Assembly (NCBI GenBank): GCA_902363255.1
Contig: CABIZO010000005.1
Span: forward strand, 124,001-188,000
Reading direction: 5' to 3'
DNA length: 64,000 nucleotides
Source: Peptostreptococcaceae bacterium
Lineage (GTDB): Bacteria; Bacillota; Clostridia; Peptostreptococcales; Peptostreptococcaceae
The notes beneath the pieces were generated by a model. The model searched no databases. It worked only from the letters and a program-made list of their open reading frames with translations, and was not told the DNA's origin. The position numbers and the translations under genes are program-made. Positions 48,298-56,860 of the stretch are shown here, piece by piece (position 1 is the stretch's first letter; each line of letters opens with the position of its first letter).

Positions 48298-48676
48298 TTA
48301 TATTCTACCATCAAAGAAGATAGATAATTGGTTATATATACTATCCCAATTTCTATATCTCATGGTCCACTTTTTCATTATATTTTGACTTGCTAAATAA
48401 AGTAATTTTAGCAAAGATTCATCTGATGGAAAAGTGGATTTTGTTTTAGTAACTTTTCTAAATTGTCTACTAACACCTTCAATAATGTTAGTAGTATACA
48501 TAATTGTTCTTATTTCTTGTGGAAAATTAAAGAATGGTGAAATTATATGCCAGTTATCTTTCCAAATTCTTATTGCTGTTGGGTATTTTTACCTCATTTT
48601 TCTTCCACACATCTAGATCTGACAAGGCTTCAGATTCATTTATAGCCTTATAAACTAATTTTATACTTGTATAAAC
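48298..48676 (-). pseudogene. IS256-family transposase remnant
   Basis: The minus strand encodes the C-terminal part of an IS256 (mutator type) transposase: IRTIMYTTNIIEGVSRQFRK, then FPSDESLLKLLYLASQNI and KKWTMRYRNWDSIYNQL. Upstream, SIKLVYKAINESEAL and KDNWHIISPFFNFPQ are in different frames, with a shift near 48575-48590. The N-terminal half with the first catalytic residues is missing, so it is inactive. It marks past insertion at the island edge. Confidence 0.88.
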
Positions 48677-48754
48677 TTAATATTTTTCTATATATATGCT
48701 GCATAGGATTTGTTACTTAGCTTTTTTAGGATGATACAATCTAGATACATTTGA

Positions 48755-48763
48755 TGATATAAT
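48755..48763 (+). promoter_or_regulatory. Extended -10 promoter of the two-component operon
   Basis: TGATATAAT, 43 bp before the response regulator; weak -35. Confidence 0.5.
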
Positions 48764-48806
48764 GAAATGTAATATTTTATTGAATATAGAAAGATAGGGT
48801 GGTAAA

Positions 48807-49460
48807 ATGACTAAAATTCTTATAGCAGAGGATGAAATTGCCATTGCGGAATTATTAAAAATTGGCTTGACGAAGGCAGGTTATAATTCAGAATATGTTC
48901 TCGATGGGGAAAGTGCAGCAGACAAAATTGAAACAATAAATTATGATTTGATTATATTAGACATTATGCTTCCAGAAATTGATGGATATGAATTAATAGA
49001 ATATATTGAACCAATGAATATACCAGTTATTTTTATTACAGCAAAGGGATCTTTGAAAGACAGGGTAAGAGGTCTTAGAATGGGGGCTGATGATTATATA
49101 GTAAAACCATTTGAATTGGATGAAGTTGTGGCTAGAGTAGAATCAGTACTAAGAAGATACGGTAAAATTAATGGTAGTATTGTGTATAATGATATTGAAA
49201 TTAATACGAAGATGAGACAAGTTATAAAAGCTAACAATGAAATAATATTAACACCAAAAGAATACGAGTTACTTCTTATATTAATTCAGAATAAGAATGT
49301 ACTATTAAATAGAGAAGATTTATTTGAAAAAGTATGGGAGCGAGAATTTACAGGAGATTCACGAACGTTGGATTTACATATACAGCGTTTACGTAAAAAG
49401 TTAGATGATAAAGATATTATTAAATCAGTATATGGCATAGGTTATATGATGAAAGGATAA
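48807..49460 (+). CDS. OmpR-family response regulator
   Basis: 217 aa. Receiver domain with acidic pocket AEDE and phosphoacceptor D52 (LDIMLPEIDGYEL), then a winged-helix DNA-binding domain (about 125-217; LTPKEYELLLILIQN and TLDLHIQRLRKKL). Two bases separate it from the kinase gene. Together with the downstream ABC genes it fits peptide-antibiotic sensing systems, an inference from layout. Confidence 0.93.
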   Translation: MTKILIAEDEIAIAELLKIGLTKAGYNSEYVLDGESAADKIETINYDLIILDIMLPEIDGYELIEYIEPMNIPVIFITAKGSLKDRVRGLRMGADDYIVKPFELDEVVARVESVLRRYGKINGSIVYNDIEINTKMRQVIKANNEIILTPKEYELLLILIQNKNVLLNREDLFEKVWEREFTGDSRTLDLHIQRLRKKLDDKDIIKSVYGIGYMMKG

Positions 49461-49462
49461 AT

Positions 49463-50887
49463 ATGAAATTTGCAACAAAATTAATTTTAGGAACTACAAT
49501 CATAATCACCATATTATTTTCCTTAGGTGGGGCTATTATGATTAGAAATAATTTTTATGTTTCATATGAAAACTTGATACAACAAAATACAAAACAACAT
49601 ATTTTATATAGATATTCCTTGGAATCTGGCATTCGAGGAAGTTTGGAAAATAATAAAGATTTTTCAAAAGATGTCATTAATGAATATATGAAGAAATTAG
49701 TTTCTTATGGCAAGCAATCTGATATGGTGGGTGCTATTTGGAATAATGAATTAATTTATTCTAATATAGATGAAGCTTTGATAGATAAAGAAGTTGAATC
49801 ATATTATAAAGGTGACCACACCTCATATTTAGTAAAAGAAGTTGGAAATAAAATTTATATGTACTTGGCAACTAATATACAAGTGTCTAATAAAAATATT
49901 GTTTTGCTAAATATATATGATATTACTTCTGTTTTTTCTGAACGGGAAGAACAAAATGCATATTATATAAAGTGGTTTTTAGTAATAATATTTGCATATG
50001 TGATTAGTGTAATTATATTTACCAAAATATTAACCTCACCAATTGAAAAATTGAACCAAATTAGTAAGAGAATCGCTACAGGAAATTATAAGGAACGTAC
50101 TAATATAAAAAATTCAGATGAAATTGGAGAGTTAAGTCAAAGTTTTGATATTATGGCAGATTCAATTGAAACTCACATACAGATGCTAGAAGAAGATATA
50201 AAAAAGAGAGAATTGTTTATTGCAGATTTTTCCCATGAATTAAAAACGCCTATGACATCTATGATGGGTTATTCGAAATTGCTGATGAGTGATGATTGTG
50301 ATAAAAAATTACAACAAAAATATGCTAATTATATTTATTGGGAATGTAAGAGGTTAGAAATATTGTCTAGAAAATTACTGAAATTAATGGAAATTGATGA
50401 ATTGCCTATTGAAATGGTAAGTGTATCTACGGAGTGGTTAAAAGAAAAAACAGATCTTATGATGCAACCGCTGTTAGAAAATGATGATATAAAATGGATA
50501 AATGAGTGGGAACCTTGCTTTATAAAAGGAGATGGTCAATTATTATTGGATTTATTGAAAAATTTAATTGAAAATGGAATAAAAGCAAGTGATAAAGAGT
50601 TATATATTTCTATACAAGGGAAAAAGATTGGATATGTGTATGAAGTTTCTGTTACGGATCATGGTTGCGGCATTGAAGAAAGTGAACTTGATAAAATACT
50701 AAATCCTTTTTATATGATTGATAAATCTAGATCTAAGATTCAAGGAAGCTCTGGGCTGGGTCTATCTATATGTAATAAAATTGCTGGAATTCATAACTCC
50801 AAGTTAGTAATTATAAGTCATATAAATAAAGGAACAAGAATTTCAATAAATTTGGAGGTGGAAAATGAAGAAGATACTATGTACTAG
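49463..50887 (+). CDS. Sensor histidine kinase
   Basis: 474 aa. Two membrane spans (about 7-27 and 168-188) enclose an extracellular sensor region of about 140 residues, followed by HAMP (about 190-240), HisKA with phospho-histidine H258 in FSHELKTPMTSMMGYSK, and HATPase (NLIENGIKAS, DHGCGIEE, SSGLGLSIC). The large outer domain argues against the short-loop BceS type. It overlaps the next gene by 23 bp. Confidence 0.93.
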   Translation: MKFATKLILGTTIIITILFSLGGAIMIRNNFYVSYENLIQQNTKQHILYRYSLESGIRGSLENNKDFSKDVINEYMKKLVSYGKQSDMVGAIWNNELIYSNIDEALIDKEVESYYKGDHTSYLVKEVGNKIYMYLATNIQVSNKNIVLLNIYDITSVFSEREEQNAYYIKWFLVIIFAYVISVIIFTKILTSPIEKLNQISKRIATGNYKERTNIKNSDEIGELSQSFDIMADSIETHIQMLEEDIKKRELFIADFSHELKTPMTSMMGYSKLLMSDDCDKKLQQKYANYIYWECKRLEILSRKLLKLMEIDELPIEMVSVSTEWLKEKTDLMMQPLLENDDIKWINEWEPCFIKGDGQLLLDLLKNLIENGIKASDKELYISIQGKKIGYVYEVSVTDHGCGIEESELDKILNPFYMIDKSRSKIQGSSGLGLSICNKIAGIHNSKLVIISHINKGTRISINLEVENEEDTMY

Positions 50888-51542
50888 TTATGGAATAATT
50901 CCTATTGTTATCTTTATAATTTCATTATCACTTCCATACCTTCTTAATGAAAAGGATAAAAAAGATTTATTAACAACTCATCCAATTGAATCTATGATTT
51001 TTAAATTGGATAGTGAAGCTAAAGATATATCTTTAGTTCAAAAAATTCATAAAAAGTATGATATAAAAGGAAATGACATAGTCAGTGAAATGTATGTTAA
51101 TGCAAATACTGATGAAAAAATAGAGTTATTTGAGCAACTTGAAGAGTTGATAGACAGAAATATACTAATAGGAAATAAGAAGAACTTCCTTAAATATATA
51201 GGTAATGTTAAAGATTTTGAAGATATTATTGTGTCATTTGATAATGTACAAGATATAAAAGAATATATTCTCAACATAAATGGACAAAAGATAACTTGCT
51301 TGTGGGATGTGGAAACAAGCAAGATTTTATCTATTGAAATTAATGGAGATGGAGATCTTACAATCGATAAAGATAAACAAGAAACTTTAAAAGAATTCAT
51401 ATCTTACCTGAATTTAGATGTATTAGAAGATTGGAATATGAATGGAAATTCAATTCAATCTAATAAAGCATGTTTATTAGCTAAGTCTGAAGAATTAGAG
51501 GATTCAGAAGTAAAATATTTAATCATAATACCAACAAGTTAA
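50865..51542 (+). CDS. Uncharacterised membrane-anchored protein coupled to the kinase
   Basis: 225 aa, not recognised. One N-terminal membrane span (about residues 7-25, ending PYLLNEKDKKD), the rest apparently extracytoplasmic and mixed alpha/beta, no cysteine motif. The ATG lies inside the end of the kinase gene with GGAGGTGG upstream, so translation is coupled and it may be an accessory sensor. A terminator follows, separating it from the lipoprotein gene. Confidence 0.75.
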   Translation: MKKILCTSYGIIPIVIFIISLSLPYLLNEKDKKDLLTTHPIESMIFKLDSEAKDISLVQKIHKKYDIKGNDIVSEMYVNANTDEKIELFEQLEELIDRNILIGNKKNFLKYIGNVKDFEDIIVSFDNVQDIKEYILNINGQKITCLWDVETSKILSIEINGDGDLTIDKDKQETLKEFISYLNLDVLEDWNMNGNSIQSNKACLLAKSEELEDSEVKYLIIIPTS

Positions 51543-51582
51543 TAAATAAATTGTTTGATTTTAATAGAAACAATATAGATAC

Positions 51583-51633
51583 AATCCTATGTTACGATTA
51601 GCTATGTTAATGTGACGTAGGATTTTTATTTTC
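51583..51633 (+). terminator. Terminator after the two-component operon
   Basis: AATCCTATGTTAC pairs with GTGACGTAGGATT (two wobbles), T-rich tail. Confidence 0.8.
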
Positions 51634-51716
51634 CATTTAAGGTTAAGAAAGACAGGCGCACATTTACAAAGTGAAGAAAAATTTTGAATAAGGGTGATAA
51701 AAGGAAGGAACATGAT

Positions 51717-53054
51717 ATGAAAAAAAGAAAAATTATAATTTTAGTAAGTAGTGTTATAGCATTGGCAATAACTTTAAGTGGATGTTCTATAAAAAAAGAT
51801 GAGGATAAAACATTAAGTGAAAATGTGGTAAGTGAAAATTTAAAAATGATTTCACATAAGTTGGCGCAAAATGGAGCTAATACTAAAGATGGTTATTATA
51901 CAATTTCAACTGATGAAAATGGAATGATGAATATAATGTATGTTGATTACAAAACAAAGAAGCAAATTTATTTATGTGATAAATCACAATGTGAACATGA
52001 TAATGATAAATGTACATCTTTTATTGATATGAAATATAGTGCAAGAGAAAATACATTATTATCTGATGGGAAATATTTATATCTTGTTAGCTCAGAACTT
52101 AACAATGAAGGTGGAATAAGTACATCCATAAATTATGGGACAGGAGAAGTTCAGCAAGAAGACGAGCCAAGTTCTATTTATAGAATGAATTTAGATGGAT
52201 CTAACAAAAAAAAGTTAGCAAGTTTGGATTCGGGGGAGTTATTAGATGATAAGTTTTTTACAGATGGAAATTATCTTTACGGTATTGCTATGAAAAATAC
52301 AAATATAAAAATAGATGGTGATACAACTTATACGAAAGGTGATGATTATCAACTAATTGGAATTTCTATTGAAGATGGAGAAAGAAAAAATATCACAGAT
52401 TGGGATAATGATTGGACAATATTAGGTGTTTATGAAGACAAGTTGATTGTGAATAAATTAAAATTTGATCATGAGCTTACAGATGAAGAAAGAATGGATA
52501 ATGAAAAATATATAGCAGCTTATAGACAAGCAAAAGAAATCATTGGAACTTATGATTTTAATACAAAGGATTTCGAAGAATTAGCATCTAATGATGCAAG
52601 TAATGATTATTTATATGAAATATATGAAAAAAATTTATTTTACTACAAAAATAATGGTGATAAAATAATGAGCCTTGATTTAGAAAGTAAAAAGGAAGAT
52701 GTATTTTTAGAAACAGAGTACTGTAATATTCAGCAAATTTATAATGGATATATAATAACATCAGATTGGAAAGAAAGTAAGAAAGTTTTTTATATTATTT
52801 CTATAAAAGATAAGAAGATTGAAAAGTTTAAGTTAATCAAAAATAATGGTTACCCTATTAATATTATTGGTGAAAGTGATAATTTTTTCTTTGTAGAAAG
52901 TAACTGCCAAATAGAAGAAGAGTATGTTGAATGGGCAGGTGTAAGCCAAACAATTGAAACTAATAGACAGTACTCCATGATTTCAAAAGATGATTTCGTT
53001 AACAATAAGAAAGTATTTGAAAAAGTAGAAATGATTGTTGAAGAACTTAATTAA
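51717..53054 (+). CDS. Lipoprotein with DUF5050-like beta-propeller repeats
   Basis: 445 aa from ATG 51717 (GGAAGGAAC upstream; TTG 51684 unlikely). Signal peptide with lipobox LSGC (C22). Residues 80-105 hold IYLCDKSQCEHDNDKC, a Cys/His pattern C-x5-C-x-H-x4-C found in related surface lipoproteins next to antibiotic-sensing systems. The rest shows repeated beta blades (SIYRMNLDGSNKKKLASL; YLYGIAM). Function unknown; extracellular sensing or binding is plausible. It precedes the ABC genes by 15 bp. Confidence 0.75.
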   Translation: MKKRKIIILVSSVIALAITLSGCSIKKDEDKTLSENVVSENLKMISHKLAQNGANTKDGYYTISTDENGMMNIMYVDYKTKKQIYLCDKSQCEHDNDKCTSFIDMKYSARENTLLSDGKYLYLVSSELNNEGGISTSINYGTGEVQQEDEPSSIYRMNLDGSNKKKLASLDSGELLDDKFFTDGNYLYGIAMKNTNIKIDGDTTYTKGDDYQLIGISIEDGERKNITDWDNDWTILGVYEDKLIVNKLKFDHELTDEERMDNEKYIAAYRQAKEIIGTYDFNTKDFEELASNDASNDYLYEIYEKNLFYYKNNGDKIMSLDLESKKEDVFLETEYCNIQQIYNGYIITSDWKESKKVFYIISIKDKKIEKFKLIKNNGYPINIIGESDNFFFVESNCQIEEEYVEWAGVSQTIETNRQYSMISKDDFVNNKKVFEKVEMIVEELN

Positions 53055-53069
53055 TGGAGGATTCTTAGT

Positions 53070-53789
53070 ATGTTAGAGATTAAAAAAGTATACAAAACTT
53101 ATGGTGAAAAAATTGCTCTTAATCAAGTATCTATGAAACTAGATAATGGTGTATATGGATTATTAGGCCCAAATGGAGCAGGAAAATCTACTCTTATGAA
53201 TATTATTACAGATAATCTGATAATGGATGGTGGGGAAATTTTATATAATAATGAGAATATAAAAAAGCTAGGAAAAGAATTTTTGAAAGAAATAGGTTTT
53301 GCCCCTCAGCAACAAGGTCTTTATGATGAATTTACAGGGAGACGATTCTTATCATATATGGGCACATTGAAAGGAATACATAAGAAGGAGTTGAAATTAG
53401 AAATAGAACGAGTATCAGAAGCTGTTAATTTAGCTAAGGAATTAGATAAAAAGATGGGAGCTTACTCTGGGGGAATGAAGCAGAGGATTTTGATTGCTCA
53501 GGCTATTATGGGTAAACCTAAAATACTTATTATGGATGAACCAACAGCTGGACTGGACCCTAAAGAGAGAGTACGAATTAGAGAGTTATTAGGGGATATG
53601 TCTAAGGATAAAACAATTTTAATTGCAACTCATGTGGTATCTGATATTCAATCAATATCAAAAGAAATTATAATGATTAAACAAGGAAACATTGTTGAAA
53701 AAGGCACACCAGATGAGTTAGTTGAATCTTATGCAAAAGGCGGTAATTTGGAAGATGTATATATGAAGTTGTTTGGTGGAGGAGAATAA
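53070..53789 (+). CDS. ABC transporter ATP-binding protein
   Basis: 239 aa. Walker A GPNGAGKST (residues 33-41), Q-loop FAPQQQGLYDEF, signature YSGGMKQR, Walker B ILIMDEPTAGLDP, and switch histidine ATHVVS. Typical of ABC-2 type exporters. Ribosome site GGAGG. It ends one base before the permease ATG, whose ribosome site is in its last codons. Confidence 0.95.
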   Translation: MLEIKKVYKTYGEKIALNQVSMKLDNGVYGLLGPNGAGKSTLMNIITDNLIMDGGEILYNNENIKKLGKEFLKEIGFAPQQQGLYDEFTGRRFLSYMGTLKGIHKKELKLEIERVSEAVNLAKELDKKMGAYSGGMKQRILIAQAIMGKPKILIMDEPTAGLDPKERVRIRELLGDMSKDKTILIATHVVSDIQSISKEIIMIKQGNIVEKGTPDELVESYAKGGNLEDVYMKLFGGGE

Positions 53790-53790
53790 A

Positions 53791-55776
53791 ATGAGAGTTT
53801 TTAAAGGGATTTTACTTCATGAATGTATGAAAGTTTGGAAAAATAAAAAACTTCTTATGTTCTTAACTAGTATGCTACTTTTAAATGTATTTGCTCTTTG
53901 GTACTCTACGTTATCAGACGACTATACTCCAAGTACATTTTCGTACATAAAATTGGAGAATAAGTTGAGTAATCTTAAGGACGAGGAGAAAATAAAATAC
54001 ATAGAAAAGTATGTTGATAATTTGAGTGAAGATAGCAAATTACAGTACACAGAGAATTATATGAATGAAACTATATTATTAAATCAAACGCTAGATGAAG
54101 TGAAAACAGTAGTAAATTATAATGAGTTTTTAGATAAAATACAGAATCAGGCCTCTTTATTATCAGGTGTTTCAATTTTTAATTCTTCTTCTGGAAATGA
54201 GTTTTCTGATAAAAATATAGTAAAGACAGCTAAAGATTACAAAAAAATGGTGGGAGTAAGTCCAAACTATGAAAATTCCAAGGGGATTGAAGTAGCAACA
54301 CAGTTCCAGGTTACAGATATATTAATTATTTTATCTATTTGTGTAATAATATATGTTCTTGTGTTTTATGAAAAAGAAAAAAATCTAACTTCTATTATTC
54401 GTGTTACTAATTATGGAAGATTATGTACTGGAATTTGTAAACTATTATCTTTTGAGATTTCTTGTATTTTTCTTTGTATATTGTTCTATGGAGAAAATTT
54501 AATATACTCCTTTGCTAGACTTCCCATGCCTAATTTATGGAGCTTAATTCAAAGTATGTCACCATTTGTTACATCCACGTTAGATGTATCTATTGGTATC
54601 TACTTATTAATTTATTTTATTGGAAAAGCAGTTGGATTTATGGTAGTAGGAAATATTATGTTTTTAATAGCGTTATATTCAAATTATGTATTTTTACCAT
54701 ATTTAGTTACAGGATTTATGATTATGATAAGTTATGTAATGAGTAATTTAATAGAAGCCACATCTAATCTGGCTGTTTTTAAATATTTCAATTTAATTGG
54801 GATATTAGATATTAATAAAGTTTTTGGTTCATATTTGAATATAAATATATTTAATGAACCAGTAAATTATCGTGATTTTTGGTTAATATTTACTTCAGTA
54901 GGTTTAATTATCCTTAGTATACTGATTGTCACATCTTATTGCAAAATGAGAAATACATCTGTAAAATCAATTTCATTTAAGGGCAAATGTTTTAAGCCTC
55001 ATACTAGTTTATTTGTTCATGAAGCATATAAAATATTAATAATGAAAAAAGGAATAATGATTATAGTACTATTTATTCTAGGAAGTGGGTATTTTTATTC
55101 AAATCATGACTACTACTTGTCAGGAGGAGAACTTACATATAAAGAATATATGAATAAATTAGAAGGTCCCTTAAGTAGAGAAAAGGAAGTATTTCTAAAA
55201 AAAGAAAAAAAGAAATATAAAGAAGCAATAAGAAAAACTGAAGAGATTGAAGATATGTATAATAACGAAGAAATAACCATGTTAGAATCTATGAATTTAA
55301 AAGAAAAATATGAAAGAATATTAATTAACTATCCTATTTTTGAAAAGGTATGGAAAAAATATGAATTTGTAAAAGAAAATCCAGAAAGTCAATTTGTATA
55401 TGACTCCGGATATAAACTCTTATTTAATACCAAAGATAATAGTATGAAAGTGGCTGTTATACTATATTTTGCAACTATTATTTTTACTATGTCGTCAGTA
55501 TTTCCAATGGAATATAGTAATTCACAGTACAAACTCTTACATCCAACTCTAGTAGGGGTGAAGAAAATTAACTATGTAAAGATAGGAATTAGTAGCATAC
55601 TTGCTATATTAATTATGATTATAACATTAGGAAGTCGATTTATTCATATATGTAAATATTATGAACTTACCAATATGGGAGCAAAGTCAATTAGTTTATT
55701 AGGAACTGAATTTTGGGGATCGCAAATCTCCATAGGACTATTACTGGCCATAATATATAGGGCTTTTACTGTTTAG
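53791..55776 (+). CDS. ABC-2 type permease, C-terminally frameshifted
   Basis: 661 aa from ATG 53791 (GGAGGAG upstream; GTG 53773 lies before it). Two halves, each with a soluble extracellular loop and several membrane spans; six or so spans in the first half. The open frame ends at a TAG after ...AIIYRAFTV, but the +1 frame continues with a hydrophobic C terminus to 55885. The gene therefore looks frameshifted near its end. A functional shorter form, a sequencing error or true inactivation are all possible. Confidence 0.75.
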   Translation: MRVFKGILLHECMKVWKNKKLLMFLTSMLLLNVFALWYSTLSDDYTPSTFSYIKLENKLSNLKDEEKIKYIEKYVDNLSEDSKLQYTENYMNETILLNQTLDEVKTVVNYNEFLDKIQNQASLLSGVSIFNSSSGNEFSDKNIVKTAKDYKKMVGVSPNYENSKGIEVATQFQVTDILIILSICVIIYVLVFYEKEKNLTSIIRVTNYGRLCTGICKLLSFEISCIFLCILFYGENLIYSFARLPMPNLWSLIQSMSPFVTSTLDVSIGIYLLIYFIGKAVGFMVVGNIMFLIALYSNYVFLPYLVTGFMIMISYVMSNLIEATSNLAVFKYFNLIGILDINKVFGSYLNINIFNEPVNYRDFWLIFTSVGLIILSILIVTSYCKMRNTSVKSISFKGKCFKPHTSLFVHEAYKILIMKKGIMIIVLFILGSGYFYSNHDYYLSGGELTYKEYMNKLEGPLSREKEVFLKKEKKKYKEAIRKTEEIEDMYNNEEITMLESMNLKEKYERILINYPIFEKVWKKYEFVKENPESQFVYDSGYKLLFNTKDNSMKVAVILYFATIIFTMSSVFPMEYSNSQYKLLHPTLVGVKKINYVKIGISSILAILIMIITLGSRFIHICKYYELTNMGAKSISLLGTEFWGSQISIGLLLAIIYRAFTV

Positions 55777-55885
55777 TTTAGTGGTTATGGGAATTATTCT
55801 CAGTATTTCGAAAAAGATAAAAAATAGTATATACACCATAGTCATATCATGTGTAGTTATAGTTGCTTTTAGTATGATTTTGTAA
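55757..55885 (+). pseudogene. Out-of-frame C-terminal tail of the ABC permease
   Basis: In the +1 frame relative to the permease, this stretch encodes GLLLFSLVVMGIILSISKKI and then YTIVISCVVIVAFSMIL before TAA, two hydrophobic segments as expected for the end of an ABC-2 permease. The shift must lie between 55751 (a stop in this frame) and 55776 (the stop in the main frame). Confidence 0.75.
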
Positions 55886-56004
55886 AAAGTTTATGTATGA
55901 TATATTAAAATATTTATTATAAAATAAAAAGGTTTATATTACCCATACTAAGGGTATAAAAAAATAATTATATTAAAACTATTTAAAAATAAATGAAATT
56001 AAAC

Positions 56005-56822
56005 TATAATAATATTTACTTAAAATTTAAGGAGAATGTACATATGAAAGATTTTACAATGAGAACAAGTCTTATTGTTGGAGACGAAGGAATAGATAAA
56101 TTAGAAAAATCAAATGTTATAGTATTTGGAGTTGGTGGAGTAGGAAGTTTTGCTACAGAAGCCTTAGTACGTGCAGGAATAGGTAACATAACTATAGTAG
56201 ATTTTGATGACGTAGATATAACAAATATAAATAGACAATTACCAGCTTTACACTCAACTGTAGGAAAGTTAAAAGTAGAAGTTATGAAGGAAAGATTATT
56301 AGATATTAATCCAGATTTAAATATAAGAGCAGTTGCTAAAAAATATAACAAAGAAACTACAGATGAAATATTAATAGAAGACTATGATTATGTAATAGAT
56401 GCTATAGATATGGTTACATCTAAAATATTATTAGTTGAAGAATGTAATAAAAAAGGATTAAAATTAATATCTTCTATGGGAATGGGAAATAAATTAGATC
56501 CAACGAAGATAGTAGTTACAGACATACATAAAACTCATACTTGTCCATTAGCAAAAGTAATGAGAAAAGAACTAAAAGATAGAAGGATAAAAAAACTTAA
56601 GGTAGTTTACTCAGAAGAGCAACCACAAGAGCTAAAGAAAAGAATAATGAATGGAAGAAAAATTACTCCAGGAAGTACTTCATTTGTTCCTTCTGTGGGA
56701 GGATTAACGATAGCATCTGTTGTTGTAAATGATTTATTAAATAAATAATACTTATAACGAATTAAATATAATATATTGCAATAAATAATAGTGAGTATGA
56801 AGAATTAAATAAGCATACTCAC
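56005..56822. repeat. 818-bp direct repeat, copy 2 (tcdA-like gene)
   Basis: Second copy of the 47278-48095 repeat. Here the repeat continues without a break into the complete downstream hairpin, so this copy has the native 3' flank, while copy 1 appears to have the native promoter. Confidence 0.93.
56044..56748 (+). CDS. tcdA: TcdA-type E1-like tRNA threonylcarbamoyladenosine dehydratase, copy 2
   Basis: Same 234-aa protein as copy 1. The open frame extends upstream to 55993, but the AAGGAG site fixes the start at 56044. The immediate upstream sequence lacks the candidate promoter of copy 1, so expression would depend on transcription through the ABC genes or on an AT-rich -10 such as TATAAT at 56005-56010. 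Confidence 0.88.
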   Translation: MKDFTMRTSLIVGDEGIDKLEKSNVIVFGVGGVGSFATEALVRAGIGNITIVDFDDVDITNINRQLPALHSTVGKLKVEVMKERLLDINPDLNIRAVAKKYNKETTDEILIEDYDYVIDAIDMVTSKILLVEECNKKGLKLISSMGMGNKLDPTKIVVTDIHKTHTCPLAKVMRKELKDRRIKKLKVVYSEEQPQELKKRIMNGRKITPGSTSFVPSVGGLTIASVVVNDLLNK

Positions 56823-56830
56823 TATTATTT
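56783..56830 (+). terminator. Hairpin terminator after tcdA copy 2
   Basis: 17-bp perfect stem AAATAATAGTGAGTATG with complement 56814-56830, loop 14 nt. The T-rich right arm end TATTATTT is part of the stem. In copy 1 only the inner nine pairs remain. Confidence 0.75.
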
Positions 56831-56860
56831 AGCTTAAAAATAAATTTAATTATTGTTTTG

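Noticed and set aside
55993..56043. Longer start for tcdA copy 2
   Set aside because: The AAGGAG site is seven or so bases before the ATG at 56044, and copy 1 has no such extension.
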